Positions 25,581 to 34,449 of a DNA stretch of 64,000 bases are shown piece after piece. Numbering within the stretch: the stretch's first letter is position 1; each line of letters begins with the position of its first letter. The notes beneath the pieces were generated by a model. That model was given only the letters and a program-made list of their open reading frames with translations, searched no databases and had not been told where the DNA came from. Both the position numbers and the translations under genes were made by a program. Source of the stretch: Streptomyces violascens (GTDB lineage Bacteria > Actinomycetota > Actinomycetes > Streptomycetales > Streptomycetaceae); the NCBI RefSeq assembly GCF_014649955.1, contig NZ_BMUA01000001.1, positions 558,001 through 622,000 on the forward strand, written 5' to 3'.

Positions 25581-25835
25581 CGGCGGCGGGCCGCGCCCCT
25601 GGTCGGCGATGGTCTACGCCCGTAGCCTGCACGGGCTGCATGGGCTCAGGGCGGGCCACGTGGTGAGCTCCGGCGCGCGGCCCGCACGCCGCTCCAGAAG
25701 CACGCTCCCCGATTTGTTTCCCTCAAGTTTCCTCCCGGCACCTGTACATACAGCTACCCGCCAGTAGTGTGTGGCCGCACGGTCGTGGCCGAAAGCCGCC
25801 GTGCCTCAACTGTCAGTGCCATCAGGGGGATACCC

Positions 25836-27563
25836 ATGCGCGGGATGAACCGCCGTCAGTTCGTTTCCAGGATGTCCGCCGTTGCCGCAGGGGCCGCTCT
25901 GTGGTCGGCGACGGCGCAGGACCGGGCGCTGGCAGCCACGGCCGCGCGGGCGGTACGGGTCGGCGGGACCACGCTGGAGCAGGCCGCGATGCCGGTGGGC
26001 AGCGGCTCGTACAAGCGCCTCGTGGCCGGACCGGGCTGGCCGCTCGTGGTCCGGGGCGAGCTGGCCGCGGCGGGTTCGGGCCGGGACGACCGCCGGACCG
26101 GGCTCGCCTCCTTCGTCCAGTTCACCGACCTGCACCTGGCGGACACCGAGTCGCCGGTTCGGTTCGAGTACCTGGCCCAGTACAACGACAGCGCGCACCG
26201 CCCGCAGGAAGCGCTGACGGTGCGGGGTGCCTCGTCGCTGGTCGAGCGGGTCAACTCGGTGCGCCAAGGTCCGTACACGGGGCTGCCGTTCGGCATGGTG
26301 ATGGCCACCGGCGACAACACCGACAACCACGAACTCATCGAGCTCGACTGGTACTTGTCCGTCATGAGCGGCGGCCGGATCACCCCGAGCAGCGGCGACC
26401 CCTCGCGCTACGAGGGCGTGCAGAACTCGGGCAGCGCGGCCTACTGGAACCCGGAGTCGTCCTTCCAGGACGCCTACAAGGCCAAGGGGCTCCCGCAGAT
26501 CCCCGGCTTCCTGTCGGGCGCGGGCCGCCCCTTCAACGCTCCGGGCCTGAGCGTGCCCTGGTACACCACCGTCGGCAACCACGACGACAGCATCGAGGGC
26601 AGCCTGCCCGACCTCGGTCTGCTGGGCGACCTGTACACCGGGGACCGGAAGATCGAGGGTATCGACGACGCCACCGCGGCCAAGCTCGCCTACGCCCTGC
26701 AGCACGACCCGGCCCAAGCCGTGATCCTGCTCGGGAAGCTGCTCGGCAACGGCGGCGCGATCCGCAAGGTCACCCCCGACGAGCGCCGTCGCCCCTTCAC
26801 CCCGGCCGAGTTCGCCAAGGCGCACCTGAACCCGGCGTACACCGGCGCCGGGCCGGTCGGCCACGGCTTCACCTCGGACGCGGCGAGCAGCGGGCACCTG
26901 TACTACACGTTCCCGCTCGCGAGCGGCGTGCTCGGCATCAGCCTGGACACCACCAACAGGGCCGGTTTCGCGGACGGTTCACTCGGCACGGCACAGCTCA
27001 AGTGGCTCGAGTCGGTGCTGAAGTCGCACAGCAGCCACTGGTACGACACCGACGGGCACGTGGTGCGCGGCGGATCGAGCGACTCGCTCGTCGTCCTGTT
27101 CAGCCACCACACCAGCGCCACGATGGGCAACCTGCTGCCCGACCCGTACCACCCCTTCGAGGGGCGCCACGACGGCAATGCCCTGGTCTCGCTGCTCCAG
27201 CGCTATCCGAACGTGGTGGCCTGGGTCAACGGCCACACCCACGAGAACCGCATCACCCCGCACGGCCACGCGGTTCCCGAGCGCGCCTTCTGGGAGATCA
27301 ACACCGCGTCCCACGTCGACTACCCGCAGCATGCCCGGATCATCGAGATAGCCGACAACGGCGACGGCACCCTGTCGCTGTTCACCACCCTCATCGAGTC
27401 CGCCGCGCCCTATACGACGGACTTCGCGGACACCTCCGACCGGGGCCTGGCAGCCCTGTACCGCGAGCTGTCGTACAACGACCCGTACGCCACCCCGGCC
27501 GCCAGGCTCGGCTCCTCCGCCGACCACAACACCGAGCTGATCCTGGCCCACCCGGGCAAGTAG
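25836..27563 (+). CDS. Tat-exported metallophosphoesterase (PPA1498/TIGR03767-like)
   Basis: 575 aa. Twin-arginine signal (NRRQFVSRMSAVAAGAAL) directs folded export. All calcineurin-like metal motifs are present: FTDLHLAD, ATGDNTDN, TVGNHDD, LFSHHTS and NGHTHEN, with long insertions between blocks. Length and architecture match the actinobacterial family TIGR03767, whose substrate is unknown. ATG 25836 has AGGGGG six bases upstream; earlier in-frame starts precede the signal. Alone, with a 255-bp promoter region that shows no clear palindrome. Confidence 0.9.
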   Translation: MRGMNRRQFVSRMSAVAAGAALWSATAQDRALAATAARAVRVGGTTLEQAAMPVGSGSYKRLVAGPGWPLVVRGELAAAGSGRDDRRTGLASFVQFTDLHLADTESPVRFEYLAQYNDSAHRPQEALTVRGASSLVERVNSVRQGPYTGLPFGMVMATGDNTDNHELIELDWYLSVMSGGRITPSSGDPSRYEGVQNSGSAAYWNPESSFQDAYKAKGLPQIPGFLSGAGRPFNAPGLSVPWYTTVGNHDDSIEGSLPDLGLLGDLYTGDRKIEGIDDATAAKLAYALQHDPAQAVILLGKLLGNGGAIRKVTPDERRRPFTPAEFAKAHLNPAYTGAGPVGHGFTSDAASSGHLYYTFPLASGVLGISLDTTNRAGFADGSLGTAQLKWLESVLKSHSSHWYDTDGHVVRGGSSDSLVVLFSHHTSATMGNLLPDPYHPFEGRHDGNALVSLLQRYPNVVAWVNGHTHENRITPHGHAVPERAFWEINTASHVDYPQHARIIEIADNGDGTLSLFTTLIESAAPYTTDFADTSDRGLAALYRELSYNDPYATPAARLGSSADHNTELILAHPGK

Positions 27564-27704
27564 CGGCCCGGCGGCGCTGCTCGACGGCCCGTGGTGGGCG
27601 GCCCGGTACTCCGACGGCCGTGCCCGCCTGGCGGGGCCGTCGGGCGGGCGTTCCACTGGGAGTGCCGACAGCCGCGCGTCACACGACGAGGGAGCACACC
27701 CGCC

Positions 27705-28205
27705 ATGGCGGACACCCACCATGTTCTGCTGGTCTCGTTCACCGATCCGGCGCGCTGCCGGTCGGCCTTCGCGGAGGCCGTGTCGCTGCCGGGGCTGCGC
27801 CAGGCGGCCATTCTGGAGCGCTCGGCCGAGGGGTTGCTCGACGTGCCGGACAACCATGTGCGCGGCGCCGGGGTGCCCACGGTGGGCGGCGGTCTGGTCG
27901 GCGGTCTGGTGGGGCTGCTCGGCGGCCCGATCGGCGTGCTGCTCGGCAGCGCGGCAGGGGCCACACTGGCCAACGCGGCGGAGAACCGTCAGCTCCTGGA
28001 GGACGGCGCCGGCCTCATCGTGCTGAGCAGCAGGGTCGAGGACGGCATGTCCATGCTGGTCGTCGATCTGCACGAGTCCTCGCAGCAGCCCGCCGACGAG
28101 CTGGCCCGGCGCCACGACGGCACCCTGCAACGGCTGTCCGCCAAGGAGTTCGCCGCCCAGGTCGAGGCGGCCGAGCGGGCCGCGCAGGACACCGAGAAGG
28201 CTTGA
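27705..28205 (+). CDS. DUF1269-like membrane-associated protein
   Basis: 166 aa. The N-terminal strand-rich part (HHVLLVSFTDPARCRSAFAE) is followed by a Gly-rich hydrophobic segment (VGGGLVGGLVGLLGGPIGVL) and a second small domain with EDGMSMLVVDLHESS. This two-domain plus glycine-zipper layout is that of DUF1269. RBS is weak (GAGGGAG further upstream). Function unknown; such proteins are thought to associate with the membrane. Confidence 0.8.
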   Translation: MADTHHVLLVSFTDPARCRSAFAEAVSLPGLRQAAILERSAEGLLDVPDNHVRGAGVPTVGGGLVGGLVGLLGGPIGVLLGSAAGATLANAAENRQLLEDGAGLIVLSSRVEDGMSMLVVDLHESSQQPADELARRHDGTLQRLSAKEFAAQVEAAERAAQDTEKA

Positions 28206-28607
28206 GCCGCCGAGGAGGCTTCGCACGTCCGCGCCACGAACGCGGCTCGTAATACCGTCTCAACCGCCTTGCGACGGACGTGAGTCGAGGCATCTCGGAC
28301 ACCCGGGAGCACTGCCCGTCCCCGTCCAGAATCGGCCTGTACAGGGCCCCTGTCCGCTGCGATGGTGAGGGCAGAACGAGAGACCGGTCTCCCTGGCAGC
28401 AAGAGCGGTCCCGGCCGCTCGGCCCCGAACACACCACCACCGGCTCCCGGTGCGCACCATCACCGGCAGGGCAGCCGTCGCGGGAGTTGCAGGCAGCCTG
28501 TGCCGCCACCGGGAAGGCGCCCGGCGAGTGGGACGGCGGTTCCCTGGTACTCCCCCCACCAGGTGAGCCCCCTCACTCGCCGGGCCCGCCTTGCCGCCGC
28601 CGACGGA
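28206..28607. other. 402-bp stretch without a recognisable gene
   Basis: No frame in this stretch has plausible protein composition; the open frames are Arg/Pro/Ser-rich shadows. I see no strong hairpin, palindrome or promoter pair. It separates the DUF1269 gene from the convergent AraC gene. Confidence 0.6.
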
Positions 28608-29531
28608 TCAGGCCGTGCTCACCTGCTTGCGGTACCGGCCGGGCGCCACGCCGAACTCCCGCTTGAAGGCTTTCGCGAAGGCGAACTCCGAGGCGTACCC
28701 GGCCTGTTCGGCCACCGTTCCCAGCGGCGCGTCGCTCGTCCGCAGCAGCCGGCCCGCCGTCGTCATGCGCCACCAGGTCAGATAGGCGAGCGGGGGCCGG
28801 CCCACGAGCGCCGTGAACCGGCGGGCGAAGGCAGCGCGGGACAGCGAGGCCCGTGCGCCGAGTTCCTCGACCGTCCAGGGCGCGGCCGGGTCACTGTGCA
28901 TGGCCTGCAGCGCGGCCGTGATGGCCGGGTCGTTGAGGGCGGCCGCCCACCCGGTCGGCCCTTCCGGACGCTCGGCCAGCCACCAACTGCGCAGCAAATA
29001 CAGCAGCAGGGTGTCGAGGAGCGCGAGCACGATGGCGTCGGATCCGGGCTGGGGGTCGGCCAGTTCGGCTCCGAGCAGGTCGACGGCCGCACGCAGCCGG
29101 TCGTGGGCGCCGAGGCGGGCCGGGAGGTGGATGTAGGGCGGAAGGTCGGTGAGCAGCGGGTGGGCCCGCGCCTTGTCCAACCGGTAGGCACCGCACAGCA
29201 TGAGTGTGTCCTCACCCCGGACCGGCCCGCGGTGACGCAGCTTCGGCCAGGAGCCGTCCGGACCCAACTCGGCTTCCTCCAAAGGAGTTTCGGGATGGTC
29301 GGCGAGGGCGTGGCCGTATCCGTGAGCGAGGAACACGACATCGCCGATCCCGAGGCGCACGGGTTCACCCCCGTCGGGCGGCAGCAGCCAGGCCGAGCCC
29401 TGGAGCACCACATGGAATCCGGCACCGTCGGATGCGGGAAACCGCACACCCCAGGGTCCGCGCTTGACGGTGCGCGACGAATGCGGGCGCCCGGTGCGCA
29501 TGGCGGCGATCGCATCACTCAGTACGTCCAT
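28608..29531 (-). CDS. AraC-family regulator with N-terminal cupin
   Basis: 307 aa. The N-terminal cupin-type sensing domain (FHVVLQGSAWLLPPDGGEP, DVVFLAHGYGHAL) is followed by the two-helix-turn-helix AraC domain (LGARASLSRAAFARRFTALV and EQAGYASEFAFAKAFKREFG). It belongs to the cupin_6/AraC group that usually controls a neighbouring oxidoreductase. The divergent quinone oxidoreductase at 29639 is the obvious target. ATG 29531 is preferred; a GTG directly precedes it. Confidence 0.92.
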   Translation of the reverse strand: MDVLSDAIAAMRTGRPHSSRTVKRGPWGVRFPASDGAGFHVVLQGSAWLLPPDGGEPVRLGIGDVVFLAHGYGHALADHPETPLEEAELGPDGSWPKLRHRGPVRGEDTLMLCGAYRLDKARAHPLLTDLPPYIHLPARLGAHDRLRAAVDLLGAELADPQPGSDAIVLALLDTLLLYLLRSWWLAERPEGPTGWAAALNDPAITAALQAMHSDPAAPWTVEELGARASLSRAAFARRFTALVGRPPLAYLTWWRMTTAGRLLRTSDAPLGTVAEQAGYASEFAFAKAFKREFGVAPGRYRKQVSTA

Positions 29532-29638
29532 CACGGCACCCTAACGCAGCGCCCGCGGGGCGAGCGGAAGACGATCGGACATGAACGAGAGGTTCTGGGA
29601 CATGGATCGTCTCTCACCTCGTCCGTACGGTCATTCCC

Positions 29639-30703
29639 ATGGCTATCGACAACGCAGTGAGCAACCCAGAAACCAGTGCATCAACTCCCGCTTTTCCTCT
29701 GTCAGTTGACCAGAAGGCGTTCACCCGAGCCGTGCTGTTCCATGAGACGGGCGGCCCCGAGGTGCTGAGTATCGAGGACGTGCCGTTGGCTCAGCCCGGG
29801 CCCGGCGAGGTCCTCATCCGGGTGGAGGCGATCGGCCTGAACCGGGCCGAAGCCCTGTTCCGCGCGGGCGCCTACTACTACCCGCCGACGCTGCCCGGCT
29901 CCCGGCTCGGCTACGAGGCGGCCGGGGTGGTCGAGTCGGTCGGCGAGGACGTGACCGCGTTCGCGCCGGGCGACGCGGTGATGTCCGCGGCCAACTTCGA
30001 CTTCGGCGTCCACGGGGTGTATGCCGAACACATCGTCCTGCCCGAGGAGTCCGTGGTGCGCAGCCCGGACGGTGTGGACGCGGTGACTTCCGCTGCTATG
30101 TGGCTGGCCTACACAACCGCGTATGGCGGCATGGTGGAGACCGGCGGGCTCGCCCCCGGTGACCATGTGGTGATCACGGGTGCGTCCAGTGGTGTCGGTA
30201 CGGCTGCTGTCCAAACGGCCCTGCGGCTGGGCGCGATCCCCATCGCCGCCACGCGCGGCGAGGCCAAGCGCGGGGGGCTGCTGGAGCTCGGCGCGGCCCA
30301 TGTGATCACTACGGACACCGAGGACCTGGTGAAGGAGGTCAGGCGGATCACGGGCGGTGCGGGCGCCCGGATGGTGTTCGACGCGGTGGGCGGCCCGGGC
30401 TTCGCGGCCCTCGGCGACGCCCTGACGCCGGGCGGAACGGCGGTCCTGTACGGCTGGCTGGACCGGCGCCCGATCGAGCTGTCGATGAACTGGCCGCTCA
30501 CCATCCACACGTACGCCAACGGCGTGCTCACCCGTGAGCCGGAGTTCCGCCGCCGTGCCGCCGCCTTCATCGGCTCGGGCCTGACGAGCGGCGCGCTGGA
30601 TCCCGTGATCGCCGAGACCTTCGACGGCCTGGAGCGCATCGGCGACGCTCACCGGCTGATGGAGTCCAACACGCACACCGGGAAGATTGTGGTGCGGGTA
30701 TGA
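29639..30703 (+). CDS. Zinc-independent quinone oxidoreductase (MDR family)
   Basis: 354 aa NADPH-dependent quinone oxidoreductase/enoyl-reductase type. GroES-like domain, then a Rossmann domain with GASSGVGTAAVQTAL as the nucleotide site. The DAVGGPGF and YGWLDRRPIEL stretches are typical, and catalytic zinc ligands of alcohol dehydrogenases are absent. The N-terminus carries about 25 extra residues before FTRAVLFHETGGPEVL. Divergent from the AraC regulator, which probably induces it. An 11-bp hairpin follows. Confidence 0.93.
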   Translation: MAIDNAVSNPETSASTPAFPLSVDQKAFTRAVLFHETGGPEVLSIEDVPLAQPGPGEVLIRVEAIGLNRAEALFRAGAYYYPPTLPGSRLGYEAAGVVESVGEDVTAFAPGDAVMSAANFDFGVHGVYAEHIVLPEESVVRSPDGVDAVTSAAMWLAYTTAYGGMVETGGLAPGDHVVITGASSGVGTAAVQTALRLGAIPIAATRGEAKRGGLLELGAAHVITTDTEDLVKEVRRITGGAGARMVFDAVGGPGFAALGDALTPGGTAVLYGWLDRRPIELSMNWPLTIHTYANGVLTREPEFRRRAAAFIGSGLTSGALDPVIAETFDGLERIGDAHRLMESNTHTGKIVVRV

Positions 30704-30738
30704 GGTGAACGGCAGGCGCCAAAGACCGGCAACGCCAC

Positions 30739-30763
30739 GGGGGTTCGGAAAATCCGAACCCCC
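30739..30763. terminator. Terminator hairpin after the oxidoreductase
   Basis: Perfect 11-bp stem (30739-30749 with 30753-30763) around AAA, 36 bp after the stop and before the next gene on the same strand, so the two are probably separate transcripts. Confidence 0.82.
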
Positions 30764-30817
30764 GAAGCGGGGGGCTCCACGATGGTGGGGAAGGGGCGGC
30801 TGCGTCAGCCTTGATCC

Positions 30818-32077
30818 ATGACCACTTCGTCTTCCCGCCGGGTATTCCTGTCCACCGCCGCGCTGGCCGTCGCCGCGTGCCTGACGTGCGCTTCCTCGGC
30901 CGGCGCGGCGCCTGCCGCACCGCCGGGGCCGTCGGCTCCGGCCCGGATGTCACTGCCCGCGCCGACGGGTGCGTATCCCGTCGGCACGACCTCCCTGCAC
31001 CTCACCGATCGGGGCCGCCCCGACCCCTGGGTGGCCTCGCGGCCGCACCGCGAGCTGATGGTCAGCATCCGCTACCCGGCACGGGACGTGGCCCGGCATG
31101 CGCGGGCCCCGCAGATGCTGCCGGGTGAGGCGGCCGGGTTCGACGCGCTGAACAACCTCACGGACATACCGAAGGGCCGGGCGGACTGGGCGGCCACCCA
31201 AAGCCACGCCCATACGGAAGCACCGGTGGCGTGGCACAGCGCGCAGGGCTTCCCGGTGGTGCTCTATTCGCCGGGCGTCGGGGACCCCCGCACCCTGGGC
31301 ACCACCCTGTGCGACGAGCTCGCTTCGCGCGGCTACGTGGTGGTGATGATCGATCACACCTATGACGCCTCCGCGGTCGAGTTCCCGGGCGGCCGAGTGG
31401 AGAAGACGGTGCTGCCCCAGGAGTTCGAGAAGGCGGACAAGGCAGGAAAGGCACAGGTCACCGCGCTGCTCAAGAAGACCGTTGCGGTACGGGTCGCCGA
31501 CACCCGGTTCGTACTGGACCAGCTGGCGCAGCTGCCCGGCCGGCTGCGGGGCGTGCTCGACCTGAACGCCGTGGGGATGTTCGGGCAGTCGGCGGGCGGG
31601 TTCACTGCCGCGCAGACCATGCACGACGACCCTCGGATCAAGGCCGCGGCCAACCTGGACGGAGTCATGGGCTATACCCAGCGCGACGACGACCCGGCCC
31701 ATCCTTCCTCCGTCGGGACGGACGGCGTCGACCGGCCCCTGCTGCTGATGGGCAAGGAGGGCAACAACCACCACACGGTCGCATCCTGGGACGCCGCGTG
31801 GCAGCACAGCAAGGGGTGGCTCGGGGACCTGACGCTCACCGGCGCCGAGCATGCCGGCTACACCGACATGCAGTCCGAAATACCGCAGCTGGCACGCCAG
31901 TTGGGGCTATCCGCGCAGACCGTCGCCGCCAACATAGGCACGGTCGAACCGCAGCGTTCGGTGGCCGCACAGGAGGCCTACATCACGGCCTTCTTCGACC
32001 GATGGCTGCGCGGTCAGGACCGGCACCTGCTCGACGGCCCCTCCGCCCGCTTCCCCGAGGTGCGGTTCGTGAAGTAG
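30818..32077 (+). CDS. Exported PAF-acetylhydrolase/dienelactone-hydrolase-like protein
   Basis: 419 aa. A twin-arginine signal SSRRVFLSTAALAVAAC overlaps a possible lipobox (VAAC), suggesting a Tat lipoprotein. The mature part is an alpha/beta hydrolase with VVLYSPGVGDPRT on the oxyanion side, nucleophile elbow FGQSAGG and C-terminal GAEHAGYTD carrying the His, as in platelet-activating-factor acetylhydrolase class II and related Streptomyces lipases. It would hydrolyse short or oxidised lipid esters outside the cell. A 12-bp hairpin follows. Confidence 0.88.
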   Translation: MTTSSSRRVFLSTAALAVAACLTCASSAGAAPAAPPGPSAPARMSLPAPTGAYPVGTTSLHLTDRGRPDPWVASRPHRELMVSIRYPARDVARHARAPQMLPGEAAGFDALNNLTDIPKGRADWAATQSHAHTEAPVAWHSAQGFPVVLYSPGVGDPRTLGTTLCDELASRGYVVVMIDHTYDASAVEFPGGRVEKTVLPQEFEKADKAGKAQVTALLKKTVAVRVADTRFVLDQLAQLPGRLRGVLDLNAVGMFGQSAGGFTAAQTMHDDPRIKAAANLDGVMGYTQRDDDPAHPSSVGTDGVDRPLLLMGKEGNNHHTVASWDAAWQHSKGWLGDLTLTGAEHAGYTDMQSEIPQLARQLGLSAQTVAANIGTVEPQRSVAAQEAYITAFFDRWLRGQDRHLLDGPSARFPEVRFVK

Positions 32078-32104
32078 CCGCTGCGAGCCCCCCTGGCATC
32101 CGCC

Positions 32105-32131
32105 GGCCCGGCCCCGTTGCGGGGCCGGGCC
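32105..32131. terminator. GC-rich terminator hairpin
   Basis: Perfect 12-bp stem (32105-32116 with 32120-32131) and three-base loop, 28 bp after the hydrolase stop. It isolates the leader region of the AlaRS-like gene from upstream transcription. Confidence 0.78.
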
Positions 32132-32195
32132 CCACCGAGCACCGCTGACCACCGCCTCCGCCCACTACAGCGACCGCCGTACCGCACCGGAAGGA

Positions 32196-32306
32196 ATGTG
32201 TGTGCAAGCCGGCCAGCTGCCCGTTACCGTGGACGGCATGAAGGTCATCAGCCGTATCGACAGCGCTACCGCGCGAGCGACCAGCTCGCCGGTTGCCGCC
32301 GCCTGA
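32196..32306 (+). CDS. Putative leader peptide of the AlaRS-like gene
   Basis: 36-aa ORF with AAGGA only one base before its ATG, so the initiation site is unusual. The peptide begins MCVQAGQLPVTVDGMKVISR, contains seven Ala, and ends with three consecutive GCC Ala codons immediately before the TGA. It lies 158 bp upstream of the gene for an alanyl-tRNA-synthetase-like protein. Control codons placed at the end of a short upstream peptide are the hallmark of ribosome-mediated attenuation. A small secreted or modified peptide is an alternative. Confidence 0.4.
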   Translation: MCVQAGQLPVTVDGMKVISRIDSATARATSSPVAAA

Positions 32307-32391
32307 CCTCATTCCCCACTCCCCCGGCGACCGGAAACGGCCCGCCGGTGGATCGTCGGATTCATGGTCCGGAATCCCAGTCCTGGATTCC
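32286..32391 (+). promoter_or_regulatory. Attenuator-like set of competing hairpins
   Basis: Arm 1 (TCGCCGG, 32286-32292) lies in the leader ORF just before the Ala triplet. It can pair with arm 2 (CCGGCGA, 32324-32330), but arm 2 can also pair with arm 3 (CGCCGG, 32343-32348). Further down, GGATTC (32358-32363), GGAATCC (32371-32377) and GGATTCC (32385-32391) form a second mutually exclusive set in which the middle arm has two partners. No T-run terminator is obvious. A T-box sequence was not seen. Confidence 0.4.
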
Positions 32392-32464
32392 TGCCGCTTG
32401 ATCTCTGTCGCGTCCCGTGTCCGCGGTCCTTTTCCGGCTGCCCCACAGCCAAGGAACCGCAGCC

Positions 32465-33649
32465 ATGAACACCATGAACACCGAGCGTGTCGTCCGCACC
32501 TTCGTCGAGTACTTCGAGGACCGGGGCCACCGGCGCATCACAGGGTCGTCCCTGCTGCCGCCGCCCGGTGACTCCGTGCTGTTCACCACCTCCGGCATGC
32601 ATCCGCTCACCCCCTATCTGGAGGGCCGGCCCCATCCGCTCGGCCGGCGCCTGGTCAACGTCCAGCGCTGCCTTCGCACCACCGACCTGGAGGAGGTCGG
32701 CGACGACACCCACCTGACGGTCTTCGAGATGCTCGGCACCTGGTCCCTCGGCGACTACGGAAGCTCGCACAGCCTCAACTGGGGCCACGACCTGCTGGTC
32801 AACGGCTTCGGCATCGATCCGGGACTGCTGTACGCCACGGTCTTCGGCGGCGACGAGCACTCGGGCCCCGACACCGAATCGCTGCGCATGTGGCAGGAGC
32901 TCGGGGTGCCAATCGAGCTGACCACCGAGGAGAACTGGTGGTCCAACGGCCCCACCGGCCCCTGCGGTCCGGACTCGGAGATCTTCGTCTGGACGGGAGA
33001 AACGCCGCCACGGTCCACACCGACCGGAGACGAACGATGGGTGGAGGTATGGAACCACGTCATGATGCGCTACCGCCGCCGCGAGGACGGCACCCTGGAG
33101 GTGTTGCCCCGGCCGAACGTCGACACCGGGCTCGGCCTCGAACGGCTCGTCTCCATCCTGCAGGGCAAGGGATCGGTCTTCGAGACCGACCTGTTCGAGC
33201 CGTGGCTGGGCTCGGTGCCTTCGCTCTGGCGGCTGGAACAGCAGTCACTGCGGCTGGTCTGCGACCATCTGCGGTCGAGCATCGTCGTGATCGGCGACGG
33301 GGTCCTGCCGTCCAACACCGGTCGCGGATACGTTCTGCGGCGGTTGATCCGGCGGGTGCTCACCACACTGTGGCGGGTCGATCCGTCCCGTACGCTCGGC
33401 GATCTGCCCGAGGAACCGGTCCGGCACACGCTGGAGCACTTCGGGCAGCCCGGGAACACCGGCCCGGTCCGCGACGTATTCCTCGACGAGGAGCGGCGCT
33501 TCACCCGGCTCCTCGAACGAGGCCGCCGCGTCCTGTCCCGGCCCCGCTACTCCGGCCCGCTCACCGAGGACGACTACAGGTACCTCCACGACACCCACGG
33601 CCTGCCCCGCGATCTCGTACTCGGCCTCCGGGGCGGCACACTGGGGTGA
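32465..33649 (+). CDS. Freestanding alanyl-tRNA-synthetase-like catalytic domain
   Basis: 394 aa, about the size of the class II aminoacylation core of AlaRS alone; the editing and C-Ala domains of the full enzyme (about 880 aa) are missing. Class II motifs are recognisable: VLFTTSGMHPLTPYLEG, motif 2 VNVQRCLRTTDLEEVGDD, NVDTGLGLERL, and motif 3 NTGRGYVLRRLIRRVLT. It may activate alanine or a similar amino acid, or charge tRNA without proofreading; the housekeeping alaS must lie elsewhere. AAGGA is nine bases before the ATG at 32465. The preceding leader looks regulatory. A Sua5-type gene follows. Confidence 0.88.
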   Translation: MNTMNTERVVRTFVEYFEDRGHRRITGSSLLPPPGDSVLFTTSGMHPLTPYLEGRPHPLGRRLVNVQRCLRTTDLEEVGDDTHLTVFEMLGTWSLGDYGSSHSLNWGHDLLVNGFGIDPGLLYATVFGGDEHSGPDTESLRMWQELGVPIELTTEENWWSNGPTGPCGPDSEIFVWTGETPPRSTPTGDERWVEVWNHVMMRYRRREDGTLEVLPRPNVDTGLGLERLVSILQGKGSVFETDLFEPWLGSVPSLWRLEQQSLRLVCDHLRSSIVVIGDGVLPSNTGRGYVLRRLIRRVLTTLWRVDPSRTLGDLPEEPVRHTLEHFGQPGNTGPVRDVFLDEERRFTRLLERGRRVLSRPRYSGPLTEDDYRYLHDTHGLPRDLVLGLRGGTLG

Positions 33650-33752
33650 ACCCTGGCGCGGGGCCGTCGGGGGGCCGGCCCCGGGCCGACACCTGGTAAC
33701 CGCCGGAACCGGGCGCCCGGGCACCCAGGTGCCCGGACCTTAGACTCGGCGG

Positions 33753-34373
33753 ATGGCAAAGTACTTTGACGTGCACCCCGAGAACCCCCAGCGGCGCACC
33801 ATCGGCAGTGTGGCGGACAGCATCCGTTCCGGCGCGCTCGTCGCGTACCCGACGGACTCCTGCTACGCGCTGGGGTGCCAGCTGGGCAGTCGTGACGGCA
33901 TCAACCGGATCCGGTCGATCCGCGAGCTGGACGACCGCCACCACTTCACCCTGGTGTGCCAGAACTTTGCGCAGCTGGGTCAGTTCGTACAGATCGACAA
34001 TGACGTGTTCCGTGCCATCAAGGCGGCGACGCCCGGCAGTTACACCTTCATCCTGCCCGCGACGAGGGAGGTGCCGCGCCAGCTGCTGCACCCGAAGAAG
34101 AAGACGGTCGGAGTGCGGATCCCCGACCACGCCGTCGCTCAGGCCCTGCTCGCCGACCTCGGCGAACCGCTCCTGTCCAGCACTCTGCTCCTGCCCGACG
34201 AGGACGAGCCGATGACGCAGGGCTGGGAGATCAAGGAGCGCCTCGACCACGTGGTGGACGCGGTCCTCGACTCCGGGGACTGCGGTACCGAGCCGACGAC
34301 CGTCATCGACTTCTCGGGCGGCGAGATGGAGATCGTGCGCCGGGGCGCGGGCGACACCTCGCGCTTCGAGTAG
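33753..34373 (+). CDS. Sua5/YciO/YrdC-family protein
   Basis: 206 aa single-domain protein of the threonylcarbamoyl-AMP synthase superfamily, with the ATP/tRNA-binding pattern AYPTDSCYALG, TPGSYTFILPAT, and KTVGVRIPDH. It resembles the YciO branch (extended MAKYFDVHPENPQ start) rather than the essential TsaC. YciO proteins bind RNA and may make threonylcarbamoyladenylate poorly. It is 103 bp after the AlaRS-like gene on the same strand, so both relate to tRNA chemistry, but a shared operon is not certain. Confidence 0.88.
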   Translation: MAKYFDVHPENPQRRTIGSVADSIRSGALVAYPTDSCYALGCQLGSRDGINRIRSIRELDDRHHFTLVCQNFAQLGQFVQIDNDVFRAIKAATPGSYTFILPATREVPRQLLHPKKKTVGVRIPDHAVAQALLADLGEPLLSSTLLLPDEDEPMTQGWEIKERLDHVVDAVLDSGDCGTEPTTVIDFSGGEMEIVRRGAGDTSRFE

Positions 34374-34419
34374 TCGCCCGCGCCCCCGCGGCCCCGTCGC
34401 TGCGGCGTCGGGTCGGTCG

Positions 34420-34449
34420 CGGCGTCGGTCAGTTACGGCGTCGGTCAGT
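34420..34449. repeat. 14-bp direct repeat between convergent genes
   Basis: CGGCGTCGGTCAGT occurs exactly at 34420-34433 and 34436-34449, with a more degenerate copy just before. The second copy runs into the end of the ferredoxin gene on the other strand. No function is apparent. Confidence 0.7.

Noticed and set aside
32307..32464. T-box riboswitch before the AlaRS-like gene
   Set aside because: No conserved T-box AGGGTGGNACCGCG sequence or specifier-loop stem could be found; the attenuator-like arrangement fits better.
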